64,000 nucleotides of DNA from Saxidomus purpurata (GCA_022818135.1 JAFMSR010000006.1:31524815-31588814), one strand, 5' to 3'; positions 1-13,592 are shown, numbered from the stretch's first letter. Notes: a model not told the origin generated them from the sequence alone. Made by a program: numbers and translations.

Positions 1-3000
1 ATACCTTGATCAACAATTAATTGATCCTCCTCGGGAACGGATGAAACTACAATGGGTGTAAGTATTGTACATACCTAACTGTTAATGTTATCATGAATTA
101 CAGACACTTACCTCCATCTTCGGTAATTTTGAAATTTGACTTGTCCATTTGTCTCTTTTGGCCACCTAATTAACAACTGATAGAACAGGAAACAGTGCAT
201 ACGTGATCAGGCTTCGCAGATTCACAGACTTATCATGGTCTGCACTGGTCGTAAATGCATAATCAGTTGCCGTCAGCAGAGAAAGAGTTGATTTTGTGCG
301 CTCTGTAGCCTCCACAATAGCAGACACATTGCTTACAGAAAAGGGTGCTTGGACATATATATTTTAGAGTCAATATTGCAAAAGCAAAGCATGTTAAATT
401 ATTAAAATATTAAAAAGGAGAATTATGTAGTCAACTCTTTGCTCACTATATTATGTCTAATGTTAAAATTTTTAGGTATGGTTACCGAGGAAACGATTGT
501 CGAAAGAACATCCACGTCCTTGCCGGTGGAGAAATTTTGTACTTTATGTCGTATATAGCAATCATTTACAACAAGGACACCCACAAACAGAAACTTTATA
601 AAGACCACACAGATGATATCAAATGGTAAATATAATGGTATAAAACTGCTTTGACTATCGAATGGGCAGATATTTTCGGGCCATAGACTTTATGTTGGAA
701 AGGTCAGGAGTAATTTCCCAAATTGCTGAATTTTATTGGAAAAATACATACGTAGATCTTATTGCGACTAGACATTCTGTTCTATATAGACTCAAATTAT
801 TTTTATTTGTTCATTGTGTTCTTGTTTCGTGTTTGTGGCGACCCGTTTTCGTTTTGTTAGGTAGATCTACATTTATAACAAGTCTGCATACCTGTCAATA
901 TGCAATTACGTAATGTCCTCATTGTTTTAGAAATAGTAAATGTTAGTTATGATTGACATATTCCATGATTCTTAGTAATTCTGTTTAGTTACTACATGTA
1001 GTTGAATTCTGTTGGACCTATCTTGTTTAATCATTTAACCTGATTTATCGCCTATTGTTTATCAAGTTATATGTGACATATTTTAAGAACATACCTTTTC
1101 CATCTACGTGTAGAATGTATCCCGCAACAACCACTTTACGTCCACAACCTCTATTCGCCGCTGCCCCGGAGTTTTTGTTTTTCGAAAATCCCCTCCGGTA
1201 GTACATGTTACGTTTTGTTTATTAGACATCATGCAATGTCTTAGTAATTCTTTTTAAGAAAATAGATTAGAAGGGTTGAATACACTAATGTTGCACCTAT
1301 AAATTTTCACCTGTTTTCATTATTCCAAATAACACTTGAAATACATGTATTCGCAATTATCCATTGTTTGGATATTGACAAGTCTCGCTATATGGACATT
1401 TATTTGACAGCTCCGCATTCCAAATATAAGAATATACCTTCACACAGAAATTCGCATTGCTACTATGGTACCTTAGGTATTGTTTTTTTTCTAAAATTGC
1501 AATAGTGCATGTATGATTAATATTATATTTTGATTTCTTTTAGTATAGATGTCCATTCCAATAAGTTCATTGTTGCCAGTGGCCAGTATGCCAGTAGAAG
1601 AAATACGTCAATAAAGGTATGTTTTGTGTCTAATAGATATTTTCGTGTGATTTATCAAAAATGTTTGTATTCTTTCGTGCTTCTTTTAAAATCGGCCTCT
1701 ATTTTATTTTCATATTTACAAGACAGGGTGTTAGATATTTAAGAGTATTTGAGCATCGTTTGCTGTAAAAAAATGTCCGTAATATGAGCGCATTGAGGTC
1801 AGAGCATGCAAAAAGACAACAATATACATTTCTCAAGTCAACATTTGATGGAGATATATTGTAGTTACAGCTGAGTCATGTTATTTGTAGGCCCTTGTGC
1901 GGGTTTGGAGATCCGATAATCTCCACACGCTTCATATACTCGGAGAAAATGTGTTCGAAAAATCTGTAGCCTGCATTGCCTTTGCTCCAAATAAGGTAAG
2001 ACCCAAAAAGCTTATACCTGTATTACATTATGCAGAGTAATTGTACAGTAGGTAAGGTCTGTGCCTCCTAAGGAATATGCCAAATAAGGTAAGTGCTTAC
2101 ATGACATTGTGCAAAATAATTGTAAAGTAACAGTTCTTTGCCTCTATAGGTATATGCCAAATAAGGTAAAAGATTACAAAGGAAAAAAATGTAAGGGATG
2201 TGCCTTTATGACATTGTGCAAAATAATTGTTAATTAAGTTCTGTGCCTCTATAGGTATATGCCAAATAAGGTAGAATATTACAAAGGAAAGAATTTCAGG
2301 GATGTGCCAATATAACTATTTGCATAGGTAAGGTCCATGTCTATATAGATATATGTACAACAAACTAAGTGCTTACAAAGAAGAGGATATAAGGGCAGTG
2401 CCTCTGTAACATTGTGCAAAATAAGCGTTGAGAAGGTAATGTATGTGCCTCTCTAGCTAATGCAAAATAAGGCAAAGAGCGGTAAGGGTTTTGTAATGTC
2501 GGTATCACAAGAGAGAATTTTTTTAAACCATGTTACACAATCGGCATTCCTTACACATGTATGAATTGAATAAGAAAACTACAAACCAATGATACGCATT
2601 TTCCTTTCCATTCAATCATATTCGAATGTTTTTTAATTAACTTTTGCAAGTCCGTAAGTTTTTACATTCTATTGTTAATTATTGTTGAAATTTTGCTCTG
2701 GTGGTGTTAGAGTAACTTAGTGATTGAAAAAAGTTGTACATTCCAAAATTACTTGTATATATAACTGTTCATTACATTGACACTTTCATGAATTATTAAC
2801 ATTTTGTTAATATCAGGACCTGATTGCAGTAGTGGATAACAGCTTAGAAAAGAAGTTGACTGTATGGGATACATCTAATGGAACTCTTAAAGGACAAGAA
2901 GTGGTAAGCGATTCTTACAAAATAGATTCAAGGTATTATTACATGTAGATCATTTGAAGCTTTAATCATGAATAGCATCTGTCTACTTTGTATGTTATAA

Positions 3001-6000
3001 AGTACGACTAAACATAAAAAGGCTGGTTTCTGCAATTTCGTAAGGATTTATTTCCTGTAATAAAAAAACAAAGCTAATGCTTGAAGTGTGTTGTTTTAGT
3101 CTTTTTGCAGATAATTATAGATGTATTCTTTTATATTTAACACGAAATATATGTAACTATCTCGAAACTTAAATGCAAAACTAATGTAACCGCAAATATA
3201 CCGAAGATGAGATACAGTTATGCACTATACTTTCTATTGTAATAATAAACTTATATAGTAATCATTTAATGTTTCAGCTTCATACTGACTTAGTCTGCGA
3301 CATTGGTTTCAACACAAAGTATACAGACAGTCTGGTTACGATAGGAAAAGAGCACACGTGTTGGTGGAAAGTTTATCCAGAAAGCGAAACCGTTCAGGCT
3401 GCAGCGAAACCTGATTATGACGTAAGTTACTCCAGAAAGCTTCATTTTTATCCTTTCGCTTGATATAATAGTAGATCAAGTATATATATACATTATACAT
3501 ATTTTATGAACTTTCGATTCAGGTGCATTGTTTGAAGCATGACCTAAATGGTTTGAAATGTTTAAAATGGTTTGAAAAAAACGGTAACACCAACCGGAAT
3601 GATTGGATTTTTGTTATGAATACCAAGTGTCCGTCTTCTGTCGTCTGTCTTTTGTGTGTGTTCACAATTAATATTGATAACACTCTAGAGCACGTTTGAC
3701 CTCACTTGTCTTGCAAATTGGTCAGAATGTGTTTCATGATTATCTGTAGACCAAGTCAGAATGAAAAGAATACTGTAAACTCGGTAATATTCGGGTGACG
3801 AAATTGGCGATTTATGAGCAGACAGGCTTATTCTCGAATCTTAAATTCACGAAAGGAATAATATCTAGTAGAAGATTTATTTGAATTGAATGCCGAATGT
3901 CGTATGTCTAGCCGGCACGACATTTAAACTTTGAATGTCGTATGTCGTTTGTTGAACTAATTTCACGTAAAATTCTTTTTTCAGAATTTCCTCAAAGCAA
4001 AATTCGTCATATGTTTGACTTTTAATGACAAAGGTGACCTGATTACCGGCGACTCTAATGGAACGATTTACGTGTTTGGTGACGGCGGAAACAGAATTAC
4101 AAATTTCATTAAACATGCACACGATGTAAGCTATTTTTCGAACGAATATATAATATAAATACTGCTTTTATTTCACTGCATAAATATGCATGCTCATCAT
4201 TAGGATTACCTAAAGCATTTAGAAATCATTGTTTTAAATGCAGTGCGGTAGAATGTGTTCGTGTTATGGGGTTGTGTCATACCTGTTCCACTCTTAGACT
4301 ACCTATTTTATAAAGATTACTTTAAATGCTATATGATAATCAGATATATATTACCGGGTATAGTTCTTTCTTTCACGTTTTCATATCATTCATTGCATTT
4401 TGTACATCTTACTTGACGCCATTATTGGGTAATGTAACCTTATAATTCAGGGTCCAGTGTTTACCGTACTATATCACAAAGGCTATATCATGTCTGGCGG
4501 AAGGGATGGTATCATCCACACGTGGCAGTGGGGGAAGAATATGAACACAGCCGGATTTATGCAGGTAATCCCGGTTTTTTGCATTTACAATATTTATTTC
4601 TGTCAATTTAATGTTTCTTTTACATTCTTACAAAACCATAACAGTTTAACTCTACATCCATTGAGAAAGTCAATCACAATGTTTGTACGAATACGGCACA
4701 TGCTTGCCTGTATATTTGCGCTATTTACGCGGCAATTTGTTTCGTTGGTACTATTGTGTAAATATTATTTCAGTGACCTTCACTGTGTCGTTCTCTTGCT
4801 TTTCTTGCAAGGTAATGTGATACACGACACCAGCAAGTTGTAAAATGATGTAGTTGCTGTCAAGCTGACCGATATATTTTCTTATCGTAGAGAATTGTTA
4901 ACAATCTACCTTGACTGTGATGACAGTCATAATATTGAGGTGGGGAAGGATTTAGAAAAACACGAAAAAAACGACCAGAAGTATATACATGTTAATGCAC
5001 AGTTTAAATAGCAACAGCTGTAATATGTTTCTGTCCATGACGTTTTTTTAATGTCATCACTTCCTTCTTGTGACTTTATGTTCGGCGACATTTCGGGAAA
5101 TAACTGTTGGTACGACCATATTAAATTCCTATCATTATTCACCCTATAATAGCTATATGCATTTTTAATGCTACGATACTTATGCTAAATGAACGTGTTA
5201 TTTCAACAGAAACTGCATTTAGTAAGCAGTCGCCGTATATTTTTAAGATCTGGCGAATATCTTGACAGTTCAAAGGAAACTGTAATCGTATACAAAGTTA
5301 ATGTTTTCAAACTGAAATTTTTAATACGATGTACTTTATAGGGAAACGCTTAAGGCATCAAACTTTAGCGAATGTTATAGTATACTGTTCTATCATGTGT
5401 GCTTTGGGAACGGTCAAAATTGTTGTCCCAATGCATTAAAGACAACTTTTAAACCGACAAGCGAAAAACATATGAAACAGTACGTCCAGGGCTGGATGGG
5501 GTAAACAGTCCAAAACAGATTGCAATTCTCCCCGTGAATTGTACCGAGCCGTAGACAGAAAAACAATAATAAAACAGTACAGAAACATATTACTTGTTAT
5601 AATTAGGAATAAGTTTAAAAGATAAACTGCAACATCTAGCAGACTAAATTCGCATAACACTTTTACTTTTTCTATAAGCAAAAACCCCCATCGTGCAAAG
5701 TGTTCTTTTTGCCTAAGTTTTGTCTACTGGTGGGTTATTGGTGAAATTGTTACCTTTTAAACTAGCTTATCTAATAAGTCGACAAAACATTATCAATCAG
5801 TATCTACATTTGTAGTTTATTGAATAGGTATCATTAATTATTAACGAGTTTATCAATAAGGTGTATCCATTATTATAGATGCCAAAAACAGAGGGAGGAG
5901 TCCGTATGTTGTGCATATCTAAGAGCGGTCTTTTGATTGGTACTACAATGAATTCCTTGTTGGCGACAAACATTTCAGACAGCGAAACGCCGTTACAAGG

Positions 6001-9000
6001 TTCTCAGTTTGAGGATATTCCGATCACCCAGGTAAGGTTTATTTTCGGTCGAAACTTCTTCTCTACGAAACAGTAGTTACCATTTGAAAAAGAAGACACA
6101 CACAGAAACTGCAACCATCTGTGAACTGTCAATTTGGAAATTTCTGTTGGAGCACCAGTCTATATATCAACAAGTTCTTGCAACTAGGAGCTGATAATAT
6201 GTCCACATTTAACATAATTTGTAAATGTATTCATAGAAGGTGACAGTTAATAAATGCATGCGAGATCCAATGTTGAAGGTACCTGTTCACTTGCAGTCCG
6301 TCATCCGAAAGAAATAAATTAACTTCATTCTAATAATAAAATCTGTTTGTTTTTGTGAGTACATTCTCACCTTAAAACGAACATTTGTTAATGATATTAG
6401 GTGTACTGTAACAATAAAATGTTTGCCTTTTAAAAGCACAATAAAAAGACATAACCGGTTTAGAAAGCTTTGGACCATGCGTACTGTGTTATATAGTTTC
6501 CTCTATCAAATGTGTCGGTTTAAACCTATTTAAGTACTTTTGTTTTCCCAATTTCAATTTCATAGTTTCAGACGCTTAAAACACGCTTACAAAAATATTT
6601 TAGGCAAAGGTTTGTTACTATTGATTTAGGATAAAGTGCAAGTGACCCATCAGAATAGTCTAATGTCACTGTGTGAATTTCGTGGATAATCTAAGAATTT
6701 TTAAAATCGTTTACTACCCGCATGAGCTACCAATTTCAGAAATTGTTGTAGACGTTGTGTAAGCACATTCTATGTCACGCTCACATTATCCTATATATAC
6801 TGTATTTCACAATACCCCTATCGTCATCCTTTTCAACACTTTTGATGAACTTTGTATTTGTCTGTTTATAATAAGTGTCACTACGATGAACTTCGTGGGC
6901 TGACAATCTCGACAACATGTTCCACTGATGTCTATACAGCCGGTCTGGATGGCATAGTGTGCGGATATAACTCCAAAGATAGGAAGGCAATGACGAAAGT
7001 TCAGTTCAAGGTAAAATACATCAGTTGATAAATTCTACACCTGTGACTCATAAAAGGAAATTGTAAACTTTAAAGATAGATGTTCTCAGTAAGCTCTAGA
7101 TTTACACTTGATTAAAACTGGTATTTTAAACGCTGGTATGATCCCCTAAAGCGACTAACGCTTGCAATTTAATTAACATGACGCCAATGATGCGATAACC
7201 TCTCCCCTTTTGTTGATGTGGGATTAATCCATTCAAACCTTTTCCACCTGCATTTATTTGTCGCAGGTAAAGTCCAATTTTGACTGGTATTGAAAGTACA
7301 GTATTATGAGTCCGCCCTACGTATTGCGGGCAACATGGTTACATTTTGCACTATACGACCATAATTTTTATTTTATTTTATATTTCAAATTTTCATCTGC
7401 ATTTTAAAAAATCAGACATACTTCTGATACATTGTAATACCGGAAAGATCATTTAATTCATCGACGAAGCACGAAATATATAATTGAATGATGAAATCCT
7501 GTTATGACTACATGTATATACATGAATATATCCTCTGGTTTCCAGGGTAACCAATACCTTTGTATAGACGCTGATGCATCAGGAACGCTACTGGCACTGG
7601 GCACAAAAGATGGACAGTAAGTTAGTTTTTGCTAAGGGACCTCTAAATTTGTTTAGTATGATTTTTGTATGTCACACAAAAGAAATCAGGACTGTTCAAT
7701 ACAAAAGTGACATTATCATAAATCAGAACTTACAAGATGCATTTTAGCAGTTTAAATACGAACCTAGTGATACCAATTCGTTTTAATGGCAAAGAGGAAG
7801 TGCCTGTGGCCAAGAAGGGATATGGAGTGTATAAAAGTATCAAAGATTTGTTTTATTCTTAAATTTGACTTGACATGGCACTATAATGTAAAGTGTCAAT
7901 TATAGCTCGCCAATTAGTTTCAACGAATTATTCAAATATTTTATTTGACACCATCAAGCCAATTTTAACCAAACTATACAGGAATCTTCATCAGTTCTGC
8001 GAATATCCGCAAGATGCAAAAAGAAACTACTACACATTTAAACCTCGCAAAATGTATAACCCAAGAGTAAATTAAAATATATCAATATGTAAAGCAGTTT
8101 TATTCCTGTTTGATACACTTGAAGTCATTCTTGACTGTTCTAGACAGTTTAATTTTGTTAAAAATCATTCTTACGCAGTACATGTTATTTCTTCAATGTT
8201 TTCAAAGATTACTTTATACGTTATAAGCACCTTTTGCGGTCATAAAGTAGAAAGACAATTTTTAACAGTAATATAACTTTGTCCGGTTTCCTTTCTTTAG
8301 TTTACAGATCATTCAAAGAAATAACGACGCTTGGCATGAGATCATAAACAGAAAAATATGCAAAGACAGAATTGATTGCATTAAGTTATCGCCAGGTAAT
8401 TAGGTTCATATATCAATATTCCAGGTTTTTATGACCGACAATATGAGTCAAAAGTAATTTATTACACTACTCAAAGCCTTTCTGTTTGCATGCTTTACTA
8501 TTGTTCTTTTACGCGCTAGTTGAGGGCTACCGGTACAAGTTGTTGACGCTGGCAGGCTACTGCATTAGAATTGGTCTGCGGTTTAAACTTTAAAATATTT
8601 TTGAGGGAAAGATCGACAGACATACACAATGGTCACGGACATATGTGGCAACTCCAGAATGTCTCTGCAAGTGTTAAAAATCTACCAGAAGTTCTGTTGA
8701 TTCTCAAATGATTGTATTGATTTTGTAGACGCACGGATCATTGCAGCAGGTTGCCATGACAGTTGTGCATATATATTTACTTACTTGCCCAAAGATGATG
8801 GTAACTTAGTTTGGGAGTTTGGTGGTAGATTAAAGGTAGGTTTGAGTCATTTCAGCATTTGTTTCAACTTTTTCTTTGCTGGATATTTTCGGGTTTTAAA
8901 AAATATTTCTTGATGTCTACAACTTCAAAAATATTGTCACTAATGTGTATGAAAGCTTCTGAATACTACCCAAACATTTACGCGTAACACCAAATGCAAA

Positions 9001-12000
9001 AAGGCAACAATAACTTGACTTTTTAGCGGTGTCCAAAGAGAACTAATTATCAGCTATATTATCAGTATTATCATACGACCTCCAATTATTTGCAACCAAT
9101 AGAGATATTCAAATATTTGTGTTCGATCCCTATTGCATGGCGTAATGCACCTTTCTTTCGAATACTAGTCGTTAAAGACAAGCAAGCCCCTTTAGTGGTT
9201 GCAACTCGTTTCTCAATTAAGTAGTTATTTATCCCCCCGCCAAAGGCGAAGGGGATATTAGAAATGGTCTCCGTGCGTCCGTCCGTGCGTCCGTCCCAAT
9301 TTTGTCCGGAGCATAACTCCAAAAGTATTTGAGCTATTTTCTTCAAACTTCATACACTGACAGAGCATATTGGGAGGAAGTGCAGTGTGTAAGAACAATA
9401 ACTCTACCTTGCCTATTTTTAGAGTTATTCCCCTTTATCAGATTTACTTGAAAAAGTTTGTCCGAAGCGTAACTCAATTAAGTAGTTGAGGGATTTTCTT
9501 CAAACTTAATACACTGACATAGCACATTGGTAGAAAGTGCAGTGTGCAAGAACAATAACTCTACATTGCCTACTTTTAGAGTTATTCCCCTTTATCAGAT
9601 TTACTTTAAAAGTTTTGTCCAGAGCATAACTCCAAAAGTACTTGAGGGATTTACTTCAAACTTAATACACTGACATAGCACATTGGTAGGAGGTGCAGTG
9701 TGTAAGAACAATAACTCTACTTTGCCTACTTTTAGAGTTATTCCCCTTTATCAGATTTACTTGTCCACAAACTCCAAAGACTTGAGGGATTTTCTTCAAA
9801 CGTAATACACTGACATAGCACATTGATAGAAAGTGCAGTGTGCAAGAACAATAACTCTACGTTGCCGACTTTTAGAGTTATTCCCCTTTATCAGATTTAC
9901 TTTAAAAGTTTTGTCCAGAGCATAACTCCAAAAGTACTTGAGGGATTTACTTCAAACTTTATACACTGACATAGCACTTGGTAGGAAGTGTGGTGTGCAA
10001 GAACAATAACTCTACATTGCCTACTTTTAGAGTTATTCCCCTTTATCAGATTTACTTTAAAAAAATGCATAACTCCAAAAGTACTTGAGGGATTTTCTTC
10101 AAACTTAATACACTGACATAGCACATTGGTAGGAAGTGCAGTGTGTAAGAACAATAACTCTACCTTGCCTACTTTTAGAGTTATTCCCCTTTATCAGATT
10201 TACTTTAAAAAAAATTTCCGGAGCATAACTCCAAAAGTACTTGAGGGATTTTCTTCAAACTTAATACACTGACATAGCACATTGGTAGGAAGTGCAGTGT
10301 GCAAGAACAATAACTCTACCTTGCCTACTTTTAGTCAAATAGAAAAATATCATACCTATACTGATAATGAACATTAATATAATTTTGCAAACCTTCTCTT
10401 CATTGCCTTATTCTTTTTCCACTTACTTGAAAACTGTACTCAGCATGACCATAACTATACGGCTTTTTAAGGATAACCTCTCACCAAGTAAATGTACGAA
10501 AGTACAACCTTCAGGTAACTTCTTCCCGGCGGGGGGGATTAACCATGTGTAACATGGCTCTTTTATTTTGATAGTTGACTCTAAGCTCAGTTGTGTGTAT
10601 TCATTGTTTGAAGTATGTATTGTCATTTCCGCCGCCAGTTGTCCAATGTTACGGAGTCAAATGTCGTTTTTTCAACATATACATTTTTTAAACTCCAATG
10701 AAGTATGTTATTTTAAGAGGAGAGTGTGATGTGTTATTTGATCTTTTATAGGGTCATAGTGGACCTATTAATGGCTTGGATTGGTCTGTTGGCAAGTCAG
10801 CTGACAGCGCTTACCTTTTACGGACTAGCTCAGTAACAATGGAATTAATGTACTGTGAGTATGAACATTTACAATATTTACCTCCCTTGATCTGAAATGG
10901 CAGCCATATTGTTTGGCAACTTTCTAAAATAATCAGATTTATAAACATATTTTATCCATGTTGCTGATACGGGCAGATGGCTCAACAGGTTCATGAAAAT
11001 ATAGTTGACGCACACAAATTATCTTAGTATTGTCATAATCATCATTAAATGAGAAAACAATCTGAAGTAATGCTTATCTTTTTTTTTTTTGCCATCAAAA
11101 TGGCCGCCAATTCAGAACAAGGGAGGTAAATATTGTGGGAACTATGTATTGGTCACGTGTACTTTCTTCCCAGCGCATAGCCATTTTATCACGCCTGAGT
11201 AACACGCATTTAATATTCCATATATCACGTACAAGGTTATTCTTTATTCTAACACTATTGGAAATTTCTCCTATATGCGTAAAGAAGGATTTGGGCGTGA
11301 TAAAACTATTAAGTATATCACGCTAGGCGTCCGGAACTATTTTTGACTGCTGAAATTCCCTCCCGTGTAATTTTCACACAACATCTACGAGTATGCATGC
11401 GCTAATACGCTTGGATTGGTATTGTTGTGAATGAATTCACGTGATGTAAAACAAATCGTAGTAAAATTTTCTACACTTCCGGTATCGCCAGCAATATCAG
11501 AAACAGCACAAATAAGACGAATAGCGTTTTATTTTAGGAATAAAAAAGAACAGCCAAAATTTCACGAAATGCAAGGAATGCACGGAAAACTACAAGTTTC
11601 CAGACCACGACTTCATGAAAGCGCCGAAAATAGTACCCCATCGAACATTTGTTTGTTTAGATTAACGTGTTAGAATGGAAATAGTGAAATCTATTTCCTA
11701 AATATCATTGGTTATTGTTATTACTTCACGTTTAGACAAGGAAAATTCGACGAATGGCCTCTGTACTTGAAATGACTTCATGTTAAACTAATATTACTTT
11801 TGTGTATTATCAAATATATCACACGACCTTATCACACTCTCATGACGCCAAACATGCTCATAAAGTAGGCAATGTTCTTGCAGTACTAATTGCTGTACAT
11901 GTAGTTATTTTCATTGAAGTAGATCTATCAACTTCTGTTTTTCACTTAGTATATTCAAACATTGTAATAATTGTTTGATTTAGTGGTTTGTTGATAAAGC

Positions 12001-13155
12001 ATTTTGCTTAGATCATATTCAACGCATTGTCTCTTTTTTTAACAGGGCGACCTGAAACTTTTGAAGAGTTCTGTAAAACAGATATCATTTCAAAAGCAAA
12101 ATGGCATACGAATTCCGTGTTGGTTGAACTTTCTATAGCAGGGATTATGACGTCAAGGTTTTCGAAAATATCGGATATGACGTCACTTGATGTCAACCAT
12201 TCGGGTACATTGGCAGTTAGTGGAGACACTTCAGGAAATATAAGATTATATCGATATCCCTGTAGTTTAAGTGGTGTAAGTGTATTTTAAATGTATACAG
12301 TCACCTAAAATGCCTTTAGAAAGAAACTTGTATACCTTTAGAAAGGAAAGTATATACATTATATGCCTTTAGAAAGGAACGTATATGCCGTATATGCTTT
12401 TAGAAAGGATGAAAAAATACAATGTCTTGTTTTTGTGTGCATTTTATATTCATAATCTTTCCAGTCGTGGAAATCAAGATTGTAGTCTGCCTTAGTCACA
12501 CAATTCTTCTTTGATGTTCGAACATTGGGAACCTTTTCTTGATAAATTCTATTATTTTCTTTGTCAGACAGCTTGAGCACTACGTGTAGTTTTCAGTACA
12601 TATAGGTGTTAAGCTTGCTGGTTCAAGGACGTAACATCATCAGAGTGTCTTGGCTCTATATGTCTGTAGGGTTTCGGCTTTGTCACGGTCGTCTTTATCA
12701 CCTTGACAAAACATTCATGTGGAATTGTTATATCGTTTGTGACCTTTGGTCGTTTGTTTTGTCAACCTTGATTTTATCCTGTAAATGTTTTGTTTTCAAA
12801 CTTTCGCAGTTGTCATTCAACGCGAGTTTTTATTCTTATTCTTTTTACTGATATAATCCGGTTCGATTAATAAATGTATGTTCACTAAAAGTTGACACGC
12901 TACCTGAAGTATATCGACCTGGCTTTGTGTGGATTAATAATTGCTGTGGACATGTCTACTTGCTTAAAATGTGACTGTCTGCCTTTATTCCTGGCATATT
13001 GTACTTATACATTTATATTTTGTCATTTTCAGACCTTTTGCCATTCGTATCGAAGTCAAGCCAACATACATGGTGTCAGATTCACAACAGACGGGAAGAA
13101 CTTGATGACGGTAGGCGGAAGGGACTCGTGTTTAATGCAATGGGAGTTAGTATAA
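1..13155 (+). CDS. EML/EMAP-family microtubule-associated protein, 3' part (16 exons)
   Basis: Echinoderm microtubule-associated protein-like (EML) proteins bind microtubules through a HELP motif and two fused WD-repeat propellers. Exons, inferred from reading-frame continuity and GT-AG borders: (off-window)-57, 476-625, 1544-1616, 1891-1995, 2817-2903, 3278-3421, 3985-4125, 4451-4564, 5879-6031, 6876-7010, 7546-7616, 8301-8395, 8729-8835, 10752-10854, 12046-12275, 13033-13155. Phases agree at every junction and give 628 codons with no internal stop. The HELP motif reads PPRERMKLQWV then YGYRGNDCRKNIHVL and HTDDIKC. WD-type strands follow (VRVWRSDNLHTLHILG, KLTVWDTSNG, LITGDSNGTIYVF, MSGGRDGIIHTW, LLALGTKDGQ, LAVSGDTSGNIRLY, MTVGGRDSCLMQWELV-stop). 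The length from HELP to the stop matches one EML unit. The N-terminus lies upstream. This could be a single-unit EML1-4 type or the last unit of an EML5/6-type triple protein. Residues that are well conserved elsewhere are diverged, especially around exon 12046-12275. Confidence 0.93.
1987..2480 (+). repeat. Intronic tandem repeat seeded by an exon end
   Basis: About five diverged tandem copies, period about 75-105 bp, lie in the EML intron that follows exon 1891-1995. Each opens with a form of 'ccaaataaggta' and carries 'gtgcctctataggtatatg' and 'cattgtgcaaaataattgt'. Copies start near 1987, 2079, 2156, 2261, 2355 and 2462. The first copy begins in the last nine exon bases and includes the real splice donor, so later copies repeat the donor context (decoy GT at 2089, 2166, 2271). 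Confidence 0.75.
9226..10562 (+). mobile_element. Pearl-like non-autonomous Helentron (HINE) in an EML intron
   Basis: The 5' end carries 'ttatccccccgcc' (from about 9228) and a block of 'cgtccgtccgtg'. Then come seven tandem copies of a core of about 150 bp starting near 9297, 9458, 9611, 9762, 9907, 10062 and 10206, each with 'gcataactcc', 'cttcaaacttaatacactga', 'gcagtgtgcaag' and 'agttattcccctttatcag'. A unique tail follows, then 'ggcgggggggattaa' (10529-10543), the inverse of the 5' end, and a stem-loop CCATGT-gta-ACATGG (10543-10557) before 'ctctttt'. Subterminal inverted repeats plus a 3' hairpin and no coding capacity match Helentron-derived pearl/HINE elements of bivalves. The family name is from memory of the architecture. 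Confidence 0.75.
10871..11136. mobile_element. Short inverted-repeat element (MITE) in an EML intron
   Basis: The left end (10871-10912, acaatatttacctcccttg...ggcagccat) matches the reverse complement of the right end (11092-11136, atggccgcc...caagggaggtaaatattgt) over about 42 bases with few mismatches. It is non-coding, 266 bp long and starts only 17 bases after the exon ending at 10854. The target-site duplication is unclear; an 'AATAT/ATATT' flank is possible. Confidence 0.65.
11308..11420 (+). repeat. Dispersed repeat, copy 1 (partner at 48479-48595, inverted)
   Basis: The segment with 'tatatcacgct', 'cgtccggaac', 'attccctcccg', 'ttttcacacaacat' and 'acgcttgg' matches the reverse complement of 48479-48595. 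It is non-coding and lies in the EML intron before exon 12046-12275. The family is not recognised. Confidence 0.6.
12308..12412 (+). repeat. Short tandem repeat, about 25-30 bp unit
   Basis: Four imperfect copies of a unit built on 'tatgcctttagaaaggaa' lie just after the exon ending at 12275. It is low-complexity intron sequence with no coding role. Confidence 0.6.
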
Positions 13156-13560
13156 CATGCATAACAGACACTTCAGATATGAGTGTGCTGCCTAAAACAT
13201 TTGTTTTCAAAGCACTGTGCACAGACATGTTTTGGCCATCAGACAATGTGCAAATATTTCAAAATGTTTAGAAAAGTATATTGACAAGTTTACTTAGTAT
13301 GTAATTGTTTCAATCTACAGTCAAACCTGTGAACAAAGACCACTGACAGGAAGAAGACGTTATGGTCTTTGTTGATAGGTTGCCTTTATTCGCAGGTGTT
13401 TCCTAAATATCTCAGTTGTGCAATGTTTTGTCGCTGTTGGTCTTTATAGGTTGTTTTAACACAGGTTTGACTGTACTTTTAATTATGTAGTTGAGCGTCA
13501 CATAATGTATCAGAGGCATGATACATTAATTTTTGACACATTAAACGTTGTATATACTTT

Positions 13561-13592
13561 AATAAAGATGAATTTCGTCTTCACAAAATAAA
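13561..13592 (+). promoter_or_regulatory. Poly(A) signals of the EML gene
   Basis: Two AATAAA hexamers, at 13561-13566 and 13587-13592, lie about 400 bases after the EML stop codon on the same strand. Their distance fits a normal 3' UTR end. No other gene on this strand is nearby to claim them. Confidence 0.6.

Noticed and set aside
12606..12851. Open frame in the last EML intron as an extra EML exon
   Set aside because: The splice from 12275 to 13033 keeps frame and EML homology; the intervening frame has no WD-like sequence.
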